Below are positions 48,839 to 59,821 of a stretch of 64,000 nt of DNA, piece after piece. This DNA comes from Larix kaempferi (taxonomy: Eukaryota > Streptophyta > Pinopsida > Pinales > Pinaceae), in NCBI GenBank assembly GCA_027924585.1, contig BSBM01000151.1, positions 12,112,001 to 12,176,000 of the forward strand. Reading direction: 5' to 3'. The notes beneath the pieces are model-generated. The model saw nothing but the letters and a program-made list of their open reading frames with translations, had not been told where the DNA came from and ran no database searches. Numbering within the stretch: the stretch's first letter is position 1; every line of letters starts with the position of its first letter. The position numbers and the translations under genes are program-made.

Positions 48839-50864
48839 TGTAATGTCCCTTATTAGGAATTTTATTAAAATTGCAATTTTCCACTTTTTTCCCTTGTTCG
48901 ACCTTTGACTAGTTTTGATCTCTAGGTCCCAATTTTGCCCCAAATGATCCCAAATCTTCTGAGAAGGTGTATGAATGATATTAGAACATAAATATGTATT
49001 TCAGGGATGCCTTTGGACCTTTAAAATACTTCTGCAAATCCTCTTTCAATTCTGATCAATGTAGGTAACTTTACTAGTGATTTTCCTTTGACTAGTATTG
49101 GTCTCTAGGTCTCAAATTGACTCCAAATGCCTTCAAATCTTCAAGGAAGGTGTATGAATGATATTATAACTTGAATATGATGTTTATGGATGACATATGG
49201 CCACCAAAATACCTCTGCAAACTCTCTTAATATTCTGGACCAATAATGCAATTTTACTAGTAATTTGGGGTTCAAATCCCCCTGGGGTAAACAATGAAAA
49301 TGGCTTCCCAAATGCCTCCAAACCCACTCAAATTTATGAACAGAGGTATTTAATGTATTAAGTATGTTATTAAAGTCTCATATGCACCATTAATGGATTA
49401 TTACAACTGTTCTCACCCTCTCCCATTCAACTGCAAAAATCCCCAATTCGACCCTTGGGGAAATGGCACTATTTCACCTCCCAATACAACTACACTGAGT
49501 AAAAATGCTTCAAATGCTCAAGTACAGTATATGAAACTTGTATAAGACATCCATGGAAGTATATTTATCACAAATATATCAGAGAATCATCCATTCATTC
49601 GAAATAATCATCAATACATTGGCTCACAACAAGGTAGTGGGGAAATGGCATTGTTCTTCCATTAAAAATGAGATTTATACATTTCTACTTGGAATTTCGA
49701 CCTGAAACTTTTTGGAGATGAAGAACAGAGTATTTAATTCATATTACAAAATAAATGGGGCATTAAAAGCTTCCCCAAAGAGTACAATAGCTCACCAAAA
49801 ACGCCCTCCCTCAAGGATCAAGAATATGCCATCAAAACTGGAAATGGTTGAAGGAGTGAGCTGCAATAGGAGAAACCATGAGATGCCCTGTAGCTTACAC
49901 CTGCAAATAAAGACTCCATTAAAGCTCCAAATGAAAGGTCTGAATGGCCTTTCCAATTACCAACTTGGATGGGAATCTTTCACCCTCGAAATTGGCTAAG
50001 GCAAGAAACTAGTCATCCACTAGCTCTCCCTCTTCACAAATGCAATTGCAAATTCTACAAATGATCAAAAGCTGGTTTCATTCTTTGTTATTGACATTTA
50101 TAAACTTCTAATGTCCTCCATGGGTCGAATTCATTCCAAGAGACTCATGCCAACTCATGTTGGGAAGAGATTCCAAAGAACGCCACTTGTACAACAATTC
50201 CTAGTCTCCCACTTCCACCAAATCACATGTGGAAGCATCTTAGCTGCCCTAACACCCTTGAGAGCCCTCTTGGAGTCTATTTTTAGCCCTGACATGTCAT
50301 ATATGTCATATGTCAGCCTTCAGGTCTGATTTGTGTCATAGGTGTCATAGCATCTTCATCATTGTTGTCATAGAGCTAGGGAATCTAGCCCAAGTGTCTC
50401 ACTAGCTCCAAATTGCCTCTTCCTCTTCCATGGGAGTTACTCTTCCTCTATATTTCGACCTTGGATGAGTAATGCAATGAATAATACCTTTTGGACTCCC
50501 CCAAGTATGTTACCATTCACCTTGAATTCGAATTGGTGAGAGAATGATGCCAAGTGTAGTGGGGAAATCTAGCCATATGTGGGTCCCACTTCCTCCATGT
50601 GTCTTCATGATGAAATGCCACTTTGATTTTCACTTGTATATATTTATTTAGCTCCTTTATTAAATATTTATGCCATTCTAATGTTCAAACATCATTTATT
50701 ATCCCCATTATTCCAAATCCCAAAGCTTCCACCCCAAACCTAGGAAACTAGTAATTTTCCTCCTTGGCAATTATTTGACCTTTAGCATCAATTTGACAAA
50801 CTCTAATGAATAGGGCCAATGTGATTAGGCCATTGTGACCCAATACCAAATTTGGGACATGACA
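48839..50864 (-). repeat. 5' LTR of the inner element
   Basis: 2026 bp, identical in length to the other LTR and differing at one position that I noticed (49812). It must contain the promoter for the 698-codon ORF. I could not fix a TATA box with confidence. Confidence 0.95.
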
Positions 50865-51279
50865 TGGTGATACAGTGTTCGTCCGCATCAGGCCTATCAA
50901 AAGTACCATCAAGTTTGGGAAAGGGACAAAGTTGTCGCTACGATTTATAGGACCCTTTGAAATTTTAGAAAAGGTTGGACCCGTCGCGTATCGCCTTGCG
51001 CTGGCACCCCATTTGCACAAAACTCATAATGTTTTTCATGTATCTGTTTTACGACCTTATGTAGCTGATGAGTCTCATAAAATAAATTGGAAGGAACTGC
51101 AGGTTTCGGACGAGGGGAACATCAAGGTCGGACCATTACTTATATTGGACTGTAGGGTTAGACAGCTGCGGCACCGTTTATTGGACCAAGTTAAGGTCTA
51201 GTGGGACCGATATAGCCCAGGTTCTGCTACTTGGGAGGACGCAGAGACTATGCGTCGTGATTATCCCATGTTATTTTGA
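50865..51279 (+). pseudogene. Chromovirus gag-pol, part after the inner insertion: integrase C-terminus and chromodomain
   Basis: With the inner element and one TGGTG copy removed, the frame continues exactly: [13 protein letters not shown], the [20 protein letters not shown] integrase C-terminal (GPY/F-type) module, [13 protein letters not shown], then the chromodomain from about 51120 ([18 protein letters not shown], stop, WDRYSPGSATWEDAETM, RDYPMLF) to TGA at 51277-51279. One in-frame TAG lies at 51199 where CAG would fit. Chromodomains of this group are thought to steer integration by binding chromatin marks. Confidence 0.93.
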
Positions 51280-51304
51280 TCATAACTTCAGGACGAATTT
51301 TCCT

Positions 51305-51318
51305 GAAGGGTGGGTGTA
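51305..51318 (+). other. Polypurine tract of the chromovirus
   Basis: GAAGGGTGGGTGTA lies directly before the 3' LTR. It is purine-rich with some T, acceptable for the group. Confidence 0.8.
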
Positions 51319-53965
51319 TGTAACGCCCCATTTTAACATTACTCCCTGAACTACTATTATATGTTGTATTTGTTTGATTGTGAGACTTCGTCGGTTTGAC
51401 GACACTATGGACATATGGTTCTATTATTTTGTCGATATATATATATGTGTGTGTGTGATGTTAGTATTATGATCGGTAGTCATGTTTAGATATGTATCAT
51501 GTGTTAATTATGTCTCTTATATGGAAATTATTGAATGATGGGTACGTGGATACCGTTACAGTTATATGTTGAAATAATGAATGTTATGCTAGGTGCATGG
51601 CGAATAAATGAGTTTATTGTTGTTATGTTATGATTAAATATATGTGTACATGTCGAGGATTTATGCATGATATTCTATATTGTATGTCGAGGACTGACTT
51701 ACAGGTTGAAACGGCTAAGTGATAGCTGGATCCTACGAGGTGGGAGGGCCTCGGGGACATGGACTTCGAAAGATAAAATGGTATGCGAGTGATGCATTAT
51801 TTACTTTCGTGTGGTTATTATGCTATTTATTATGATGTATATTATGACATGGGTGGAGTAGGGTTTCAGGAAACTCAACTGCCCAGATTGGTTATACGAT
51901 GACAAACCGAGTACAAGTGCAACGCTGTTGTTATGTCGGGTAGACATAGTCCCTTGTTCCATTAGGGGGGTGGAGGCTTTACCCACCGTTTATCCCCGAA
52001 ACCCAGAGTCATGGGAGGGATGTGCTACGGCACGCTCCCCAAGGTGTGTGATGATGACTGGTGGTTGCCTGCTGGGGAAGCTTGGTCGATGTAGTCGACA
52101 CTTCTGCTTACGGGTTCTAGCTGGAACCGGTCATGACTTGACATTTTAGGGTAGTCCAAAAGATGACAGGATAGGATGTGGAAGTTAGTGATGATGTAGG
52201 TAGATAGGTGTAGCGTGAAGTAGGGGTGAAAACAAGATCTAACTATATGTGTGTAAAACCCTTGATTGAGTATGTGTCGTAACTCAGTAATGTATGAATT
52301 GTCGTAACTTAATAAGATTTCAGTTAGTTAATGGATTGTACCTTGCAAACTATGTTAAAACATGTGTCAGTAAACAATAAGTTCTGTGATTATGATCGGT
52401 GTGTGTGAATTATTATTGTTAGTGTACTTACGCGAGGTATGTAAGCAGTAGCTACGCTTACATAACTCGCCTACATATTTATAAATTGTGTAAAATATTG
52501 TTGAATAATGATGTTAATTATTGTCGTTTAGTAATTAATTATTGTTGATCAATGTTAATATTGTCGATTAAAGTTAATAATGATGATTAAGGCTAACAAT
52601 GTAGATTGATGTTAATTACTATCAATTAAGGTTATTAATGTTGATTAATGTTAATTATTGTACATTAATGATTAATTATTGTTGATTAAAAAACAAGTTA
52701 CGGTTAAATTAGGTAGTAAATAATGCAACCTGGTTAGTAATGATTAATCGAATGCTAATGAGTTGTTTAGTAAAAACTAAGGGTGAAAATGGTTAAATGA
52801 TTATTGTAATGTATAATTAAGTAGTATTAATTTGATAAGTAAATATTAATTGCAAGGTTAGATAATTAATTAAGAAGTATGGATAAAAATTAGTTATAAA
52901 CCATTAGTTTTATAAAGATCATGCTTAAGATTAATTAGAACACAGGATTATTATTGGTAATTAATAAATTAAATTAGTTGAATGTAAAATTAGAGGGTAA
53001 TTAACATAATGGAAGTATGTTAAATCATTAATTAGATGATTAGGTTATTATTAATTAATCAACTGACAATTAGTATTAAGTAACTAATTAAGTGATTAAT
53101 ATGATTAATTGGATGTTGACTAGGAATAATGATTTATTAGTTTTTAATTGAGAAATTTGAGTTACAAAGTCCATGAATATATTATTTAATGATTAATAAG
53201 AATCCAAGTTGAGGGCTCGAGGACTGACATGGGGGTTGATGCATTTATGTTTAGGATAAGGCATTAATGGAGAGGAAGAAGAGTCGGCAAAACATAGGAT
53301 AAGAGGAGAAGTGAAGGGAAAGGAGTGGATCATCTTTTTACCTTAGTGATTTTGGGGAGAAGTTTTGGAGAGGAGAGGGAGAATTTTCAGAACAGAGCTG
53401 AAAGGAGGTTTCTTGTTGGATATTTCTAAAGGGAGATAACAGGTTGGCTTGTACTCAGTTTGGGATCAGGGGTCCAAAGGGGTACCTTTGGAGCTGGGTG
53501 GTCAGCGAGACCTCGCTAGTTGGCAGGTTGGCAAAACTGTTTTGAGCTGGTTGAGTTTCAGAGTTTTGGGAAGGTTTGGTTGCAGGGAAAAGCAAGGGAA
53601 TCAGCAAGGCATTCAGCAAACGGGGACAGCCTGAAGGGTGGATCTACTAGCTATCTACAGGTATATTTTATCATTTCTACCTTGTCAAATTATGTAAAAA
53701 TTTAATTACAAAAGTTTATATGCTGTTATTATATCTGCTACTCCTGCACAAACAATAATTGGTTAGAAGTAGATAAAACAGAATTATAATTGTTCAAATC
53801 TGTAAATGTAAATGCTATATTTTTACAGCCAAAACTAGAAATGAGAACAGAAACATAACATAAACAGGAACAGAAACATAACAGAAACCGAAACAGAAAT
53901 TTTGACAAGAAGTGAAATATCTGACTTTATTAAGAGTTAAAGGAGACCCAGTTTGGGGTCTTACA
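51319..53965 (+). repeat. 3' LTR of the chromovirus
   Basis: 2647 bp, TGTAACGCCCC to GGGGTCTTACA. It is longer than the 5' LTR by 35 bp, partly through small duplications near 53580-53600 (GGGAAAAGCAAGGGAATCAGC) and 53860-53890 (repeated AGAAACATAACA). Confidence 0.95.
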
Positions 53966-53970
53966 TTGGG

Positions 53971-55455
53971 ACCTATACTGCTGTATTGATTTCTTGAGGT
54001 TATCAATTTCTGTGTCCATCCGAACATCTTGATGTATATTTGAATTCCCTTCTTCTCCAAATGGAATATTCAACTTCTTAAAAATCAACTCTTCTTCCTC
54101 CTTAGTTCTAGCTGCTACACCTAAGAATGAAAGCAATGAAGTCGTTTCCTGTTCAACATTTGGAATGATTTCTTGCTCTATCACCATTTCCTGTTCTGCA
54201 ATCTTTTCACATTCCTTAACTAGTTCAGAAATCATTTCATGCTCCTTCTCTATATTTGTATGAATCTCCTTTGAATTTAACTCTCCTTTTCTATCCCCAT
54301 CTTGCTCACCTGAAGAATCTTCAATGATGGTGACCTTCTCTTCCTTCAGCTTAGGATCTAAAATCCTTCTCATATTCAGTCTGAGTCTATTGGTGGCTCT
54401 AGTTTTAGGTCACCATTTAGTTTCGCTAAGCTCTGTCAAGGATTTAACATCAGCACTAAAATCTGGAACGTGCAATATCTCTTCTTTAATACTTACAACT
54501 GGCAGAATTAGGGTTGAGCTCCTTTTCTCAAAAATGCAACTGTGCATTCGTTCTTTTGAGCTAGCAGCTTCTTCTTTGTCAGCAGGAGTAATATATTTCT
54601 ATGAATTATCTCCTGAGATATGTTCATGTTGTTCTTCAAGCATTTTTTCTGGCTCTACATCATTAGATTTTTTAAACTTTTCTTGTACATCAACATTCTG
54701 CAGATCATCCTATATTACATCCTCCCCTACATCTCTTTTAAACTTCTTCACAAAGATTGACTTCTTATTAGGCATATGCTTCTTTCCTTACTCGTCTTGC
54801 TTAACTACAAATCCTGACCAGAACAAGAAATGATCCCAATTTCAACCTTCCTTCTGCAAAACTGTGCAAACTATCAGCTTAATCAAACCATGATGGAATA
54901 ATGATTGATTTGAGTCTTTAGTGTGACTCTTTATCCTATTAGACATCTTATGGAGACTTTTTAATAGGAAGAAGGGTAAATTCATTTTAGACTGTTGAGT
55001 TAGATGTAGTAAAAACCTAATGTGGTACTTGAAAACAGAGGCAAACCGGCCCTCACAAGTAATGTAACTCTGTATGATCCCAATCACTTCTCTCCATTCT
55101 AGTTTGAAGTTCTTTAGTTGCACGCCTTTACTCCAGTCAAGGGATCCAACTTCTGGTATCAAAAACATGCTCGGGTCAAAGTCAAAAGGAGCCTTTTTAA
55201 ACCATAGTTCTCCCTCTAATGGCACATCGATTGCTTCAGAAATTAGGTCAATTCAAACTTTAGGGTATCGAAACTCACACTAATGTTGATAATATGCTGA
55301 GCGAAAGCATGAGTTACCTTGACATTAAACCTTGTAATCCTTTCAAAAAACTAAAACCATCCTACGGTTTTGAAAAACGCAGCACACTCAGGAAATTCTG
55401 CTGCCCATGTAGTATTTGTCGGTTCAAACCAACTCAACTTACCAATCCTGCCCAT
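53971..55455 (-). pseudogene. Third ORF of the Tat-type element, N-terminal and middle part
   Basis: Downstream of integrase on the same strand. It starts near 55455 (MGRIGKLSWFEPTNTTW) with one frameshift near 55240 and several stops. The first part (to about 54842) is a compact helical domain with WFKKAPFDFDPSMFLIPEVG, ITCEGRFASVFKYHIRFLLHL, FFLLKSLHKMSNRI and SLFHHGLIKLIV. Then comes a charged linker (54373-53971: EHEMISELVKECEKIAEQEM, LIFKKLNIPFGEE). The frame is interrupted by the chromovirus and continues at 35075 in frame. I think similar third-ORF proteins exist in other plant retroelements, but I know no function or domain name. It could act as an env-like or gag-like accessory protein. 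Confidence 0.75.
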
Positions 55456-56248
55456 ATTCTCACTGTAACTCTGCAAGTTCACTAATTTACTCTCTTGTAA
55501 CTGAATTAAGGGAGAAAAACTTCAATCAAAACTTTGACACTACGTGTCTTGGCAATAAATTCAAAATCCCCAAATATGAAATCGTGGCATTTAAAATCCC
55601 CAAATTCCTTGATGATAATTACAACATATTCATACATGTGTCATAATAAGGTGAACAGGTTTCTGGAAGCTCCCTATCATAATCAAATGCAACGACCATG
55701 TCCTGCGATCAATGAACCACGAACCCTCATGGTCTCGGATTCCTGCAGCGCACTAGAGTATATGATTTGGACTTTGCGCTGTGGGAATGCCTCAACATGC
55801 AAATTTGACATATCAAATTAAAAAATGAAGGTTAAAGTTTGGATATAGCATTAGAATAGACCTAAGTAAGTATTTTTAAAGACTTTTGAAAAGAAATATA
55901 ACATTAAATAAGCCACTAAGGATCAAATCAATTAAAACAAAAAAACTATAATCATAAAAAAAAACTAAAAAGAATATCGGAATCATTTAAAATTTAAAAT
56001 AAAAATAAAATGAAAGAGAGAAAGAGGAATAAACATTTGAGAAAAACACACAAATACTGAGGACAATTTCAGTGTCAACATCTGGCTCCTGCTGAGGGAT
56101 GAAATCCTCCTTGTGAGGTTTCAAGAACCTGTAGACTAGTGCCTTCTGTCATCTGAACTGAAACTTATCTTTATTCCACAAGCTTCCATTGGGTAACTGG
56201 AGTCTTATTTCTCACCGGTATGTACAATGAGTGTAATTTCTTTCACTT
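55456..56248 (-). other. Spacer between integrase and third ORF of the Tat-type element
   Basis: AT-rich with poly-A/T runs at 55920-56040. It may hold the leader or splice acceptor for a subgenomic third-ORF transcript, but I see no convincing signal. Confidence 0.4.
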
Positions 56249-57420
56249 TCAATAACTGTAAAAATGTTTGAGGAATCGTCCATTGACTGGAGTGGACAAT
56301 TCTTCACCTTCCAAAGTCTGCAATATGAAATTATTATTTTCCAAAATCTTTAAAATTATAAAGGGACCTAGCCACAAATTATCAAACTTACCATGCTGAC
56401 CCCTTTGGTCTCTCCTAGCATCCCACCTGAGCACCATGTCACCAGGAGAAAAAGTATCTTCTTTTACTTTCTTATCAAACCTTCCTTTGATTTTATTTTT
56501 GTATGTTTGAGCCTTTTCTGCTAGAGCTTCTCGTTCTTGCTGCAATTCAACTAATGAGAAAATCTTTCTTTGAAAATCATTAGGTTCTTCATGACTATCT
56601 TGGAAAAATTTCATTACTGGAATACCTAGTTGAATGGAAAAAACTGCATCAGTACCGTAAACCAATTGAAATGGAGACAGACCTATTGCTTTCTTGGTGG
56701 TTATCCTATCTTCCCACAATGCATACTTTAGCATTGAATCCCAAGATCTCTTGTTTTGGTTTAACAACTTTTTGATACTCTGGATGATGTTTTTGTTTGA
56801 TGACTCTGCTAATCCATTACCTTGGGGGTAATAGGGTGTAGAATGTATCAGGTTTATTCCATTCTATTCACAAAAACTAACCATGGCCTTTGACTTTAAA
56901 GTTGGAGCATTATCAGTCAAAAACTTCTGAGGACAACCAAATCTACTCAAAATGTTTTCTTGTATAAAAATCATGATGACCTTATCAGTTGCATTACGTG
57001 TTGGAATTGCCTCCACCCATTTAGTAAAGAAATCTATAGCTGTTAGTATGCATATATGTTGACCACTAGAGGCAGGATTAATTTCACCTATGAAGTCTAA
57101 TCCCCATTGTTGAAAAGGAGCATTCACTGCAATAGGTTTTAATGGTAAGGATACAAGTTTCTGCTTACCAGCAAATTTTTGACATTGAACACAAGCTCTG
57201 ACCTATTGATACACATCTGAAAATAAAGAAGGCCATTAATACCCAGACCTGAGAATATTATAAGATGTGGCTTTCCAATACTTGTGACCCCCACAGGCAC
57301 CTTCATGCAATTCTTAAATGACCTCTTCTGTCTGTGTCTTTTCTAAACACCTGAATAACACTCCACCTAGATCTTTCCAGTATAACTATTGATTTATCAA
57401 ACAATATTTAGTAGCCTTTA
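56249..57420 (-). pseudogene. Integrase of the Tat-type element
   Basis: The zinc-finger part (about 57140-57310) reads HEGACGGHKYWKATSYNIL and RACVQCQKFAGK, an HHCC motif with stops around it. The core (56864-57127) has QQWGLDFIGEINPASSG, TKWVEAIPTRNATD and CPQKFLTDNAPTLKS. After a stop, the third catalytic residue is in GNGLAESSNKN. The C-terminal part (56249-56767) runs KRSWDSMLKYALWEDRITTK, GLSPFQLVYG, FSPGDMVLRWD and KFDNLWLGPFIILKI, a GPF-type module. No chromodomain follows, as expected for the Tat/Athila branch. Confidence 0.9.
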
Positions 57421-57595
57421 ATTTCAATGACCTGGATGTCTTCTTATCAAAATGAGTAAGACATTGCAAATGCAATAAAAAGTGAACTATATCAGCATAC
57501 CACTCTGATTCTACATATTTATCCAAGGTATGTTATTCATGTTGTTTCATTTGCAATTCCTCCTGTGTTGGCTGACTAGCCATCAAATGAAGTCC

Positions 57596-58050
57596 TTAAG
57601 CCTCACAATTTGAATTAGCCAATAATCTTGTTAAACCTTGTCCTTTCACTAGCTTGGTAGGCCTGATCTCTACCTCATACTCCATAATCTTTGCAATCCA
57701 TCTTCCTCTCTTACCTTCACTATCTAGCTGAGTTAGAATCTCTTTAATAGCAGTATTAGGTACATAGGCAATAATCTTCGAATGCAGAATATAAATCCTA
57801 AAAAACTTCAAGGCTTTGACTAGTGCATATGCTGGTTTCTCAAGTGTACTATACTTTAAGTATGAATCTCTAAGAGTCTTACTGAAGAAAGCTATAGGCT
57901 GCTCTAAACCATCTGCATTTTTTTTGTAAAAGAACAACAGCTATAGTGTCCTGGGATGCAAAAGAGAAAGTAAAGAAGTCTTTTGTAAAGTTTGGGCTTA
58001 CCAGCACTGGAGCTTCTGTCAACACCTGTTTAATCTTCTCGAATGAAGCT
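57596..58050 (-). pseudogene. Degenerate RT-linked RNase H of the Tat-type element
   Basis: The domain directly after RT keeps the RNase H skeleton (ADGLEQPIAFFSKTLRDSYL, YSTLEKPAYALVKALKFFR, GRWIAKIMEYEVEIRPT) but its catalytic acids are gone: TFSFASQDT where T-D-A-S is usual, YVPNTA where a T-D motif is usual, and KGQGLTRLLA where A-D-x-L-S is usual. This is the state known for Tat elements that carry an additional RNase H. One frameshift separates it from RT near 57900. Confidence 0.8.
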
Positions 58051-59705
58051 CTTGCTTCTGCTGTCCACTTCAACTCCTGATCCTTCCTCAACATAGATGT
58101 TATATGTTTGATAGTTTCAGCAAAATTCGAGATGAACCATCTCAGAAAATTTATTTTCCCAATGAAAGATTGGACATCTTTTTTACTTCTTGGTATACTG
58201 ATCTTCAAAATTTCTTTGACTCTCTCAGGGTCTATTCTAATTCCATCTGCTGAAACAAGATGCCCTAGAAGCTTTCCCTCCTGAACAGCAAAATGTGACT
58301 TCTTAGGGTTCAATGACAACCCAAATTTCCTACACTTCAAAAATGTTTGTCTAAGATGCTTCAAGTGTTCATCATCAGACTGAGAAAAGACAGTGATGTC
58401 ATCCAGGTAAATTACCACAAATTTTTCTTTCTCTCCCAAAAAGGCTATATCCATAGCTCTTTGGAATTTTGTACCCACATTCATCAAACCAAATGGCATC
58501 TTATCGTACATGAATGTACCCCAAGGAGTTGTAAAGGTTGTTTTTTCTCTGTCATCTGGATGCACAGCAATTTGATTATAGCCTGAAAATCCATCAACCA
58601 TTGAAATTCTCTGGGCACCTACCACTTTCTGCAAAATTTGCTCAATCTTGGGCAATGGATAGTTATCGTTCAGTGATGCTCTATTTAAATTTTGAAAGTC
58701 AACACACAACCTAATCTCCCTGTTCTCCTTTCGTACTGGAACCAAATTCGCCACCCATGATGAATATCTGAGTGGAACAATTATTTTTGCATCTAATAAT
58801 TTCTTGACTTCCTTTTCTATGACTGGTAGCAAGGCTGGATTGGTTCTCCTTAATTTTTGTCTAAAAGGTTTCACATTTGGCTTTAAAGGAACCTTATGCT
58901 GAATAATACTAGTGTCGTAGGTTCTTAAATCTTCATAACACCAAGCAAAAATGTCAACAAATTCCTTCAACAATTTACTGTACATGTTCCTTTGTTCAAC
59001 TGAGAGAGATTTAGAAACCTTCACCATCTTTGGCTGATCTTCTGTACCAATATTACAGCTTATAATGTTCTCTTCTGAAGATTGCATGGAAGGTTTTAGT
59101 AAAGTGTCATCTTTAGAAAATATTCTCTCAAGTGGAACCAAACCCTTGGGAATAAAATTTCCTTTCAACTTTATAATCTTATGTTCAGCAATTGTGTTTT
59201 CTGAATATCCAGCTGTATCATCACCTTCATCATCCTGGTCCTGATCAATTAGTGAATCAGAAAACTCTCCAGCTAACTCCAAGAATTTTTTGATTTCAGC
59301 ATCATCCTCAAAAACTCTCCATTGTTTAATATTGTCTGGTACTGAAGGCCTATATTTTACTTCAATTGGGTACTTCAGCTGAGTATGTTTTGGAATTTTG
59401 AAATGTGTGGCTGCCAAAGCCAATGAATCAGTTGTTTGATTCTGGTCTCTGGGAATGAAGGAAATATTGAATGCTATGAAGAAATTATCAATCATATTCG
59501 AAACCTCATTTCTATATACCTTCAACAAATCCTGTTTTACCTGATACTTTCCCTTCACCTGTTGGACAACTAGTTTGGAGTCGCCATAAACATAAAGTTG
59601 TTGAATTCCCAGGTCCTTTGCAACCCTTAAGCCAAGTATTAAATCCTCATACTCTGTTGTGTTATTAGTAGTCACAAATTCTAACTTATACATCAAACAG
59701 ATCAC
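57879..59705 (-). pseudogene. Pol segment of the Tat-type element: extra RNase H (C-terminal part) and RT
   Basis: A 608-codon open frame without stops. Residues 1-100 are the rest of an extra RNase H (see the entry for 59400-59800). Residues about 160-270 are a linker (DQDQDDEGDDTAGYSE, SVEQRNMYSKLLKEFVDIFAW). RT spans about 270-520, with KEVKKLLDAKIIVPLRYSSW, VRKENREIRLCVDFQNLNRA, VDGFSGYNQIAVHPDDREKT, MPFGLMNVGTKFQRAMD and the catalytic IYLDDITVF at 58392-58409. GHLVSADGIRIDPERVKEI follows in the thumb. It is the best-preserved part of the old element. Confidence 0.92.
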
Positions 59706-59800
59706 CTCTCCACAGGAGAAATCAAAACAATGCCAGCTCCTGCTCCTTCCTTGGATGAGGAGCCATCAATGTACAACTTCCATAACTCATCTTTATGTTC
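59400..59800 (-). pseudogene. Additional RNase H domain located between protease and RT
   Basis: It begins in another frame at about 59785 with KLYIDGSSSKEGAGAGIVL and, after a one-base shift near 59711, continues YKLEFVTTNNTTEYEDLILG, LYVYGDSKLVVQQVKG and RDQNQTTDSLALAA. The four acids of an RNase H active site are visible: Asp in YIDGS, Glu in TEYE, Asp in YGDS and Asp in TTDS. The wording (G-A-G-I-V-L, N-N-T-x-E-Y) is that of the archaeal-like RNase H found in Tat elements, where it usually follows the degenerate RNase H. Here it precedes RT. Confidence 0.85.
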
Positions 59801-59821
59801 AATACTAGGTTTGACTGAGCT

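Larger units (their letters stand above)
44376..50864 (-). mobile_element. Young non-autonomous LTR element (LARD-like) with a long novel ORF
   Basis: Two 2026-bp LTRs of equal length flank a 2437-bp interior. The target duplication TGGTG is perfect (44371-44375 and 50865-50869). Minus-strand order: 5' LTR (48839-50864), Met-tRNA primer site (48826-48837), leader, a 698-codon ORF, polypurine tract and 3' LTR (44376-46401). No gag, protease, RT, RNase H or integrase is present, so enzymes must come from another element. Only one LTR difference was seen (T at 45349, C at 49812), so insertion is very recent. A short palindrome, TGCTTGTCCTCAAGCA (46421-46436), lies near the tract; its minus-strand phrase TTGAGGACAAGC is common at this place in plant gypsy elements, which suggests a gypsy origin. 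Confidence 0.95.
35076..53965 (+). mobile_element. Chromovirus (Ty3/gypsy, Tekay/Del-like) inserted in the Tat-type element
   Basis: LTRs of 2612 and 2647 bp (TGTAACGCCCC to GGGGTCTTACA), a Met-tRNA primer site, a leader of about 2.5 kb, one gag-pol frame ending in a chromodomain, and a polypurine tract. The target duplication is TTGGA (35071-35075) against TTGGG (53966-53970). LTRs differ by about 3-4% by eye, many differences being transitions. Without the inner element it is about 12.4 kb. Chromodomain presence and pol wording identify a chromovirus; long LTRs suit the Tekay/Del group. Nine premature stops make it non-autonomous now. Confidence 0.95.
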
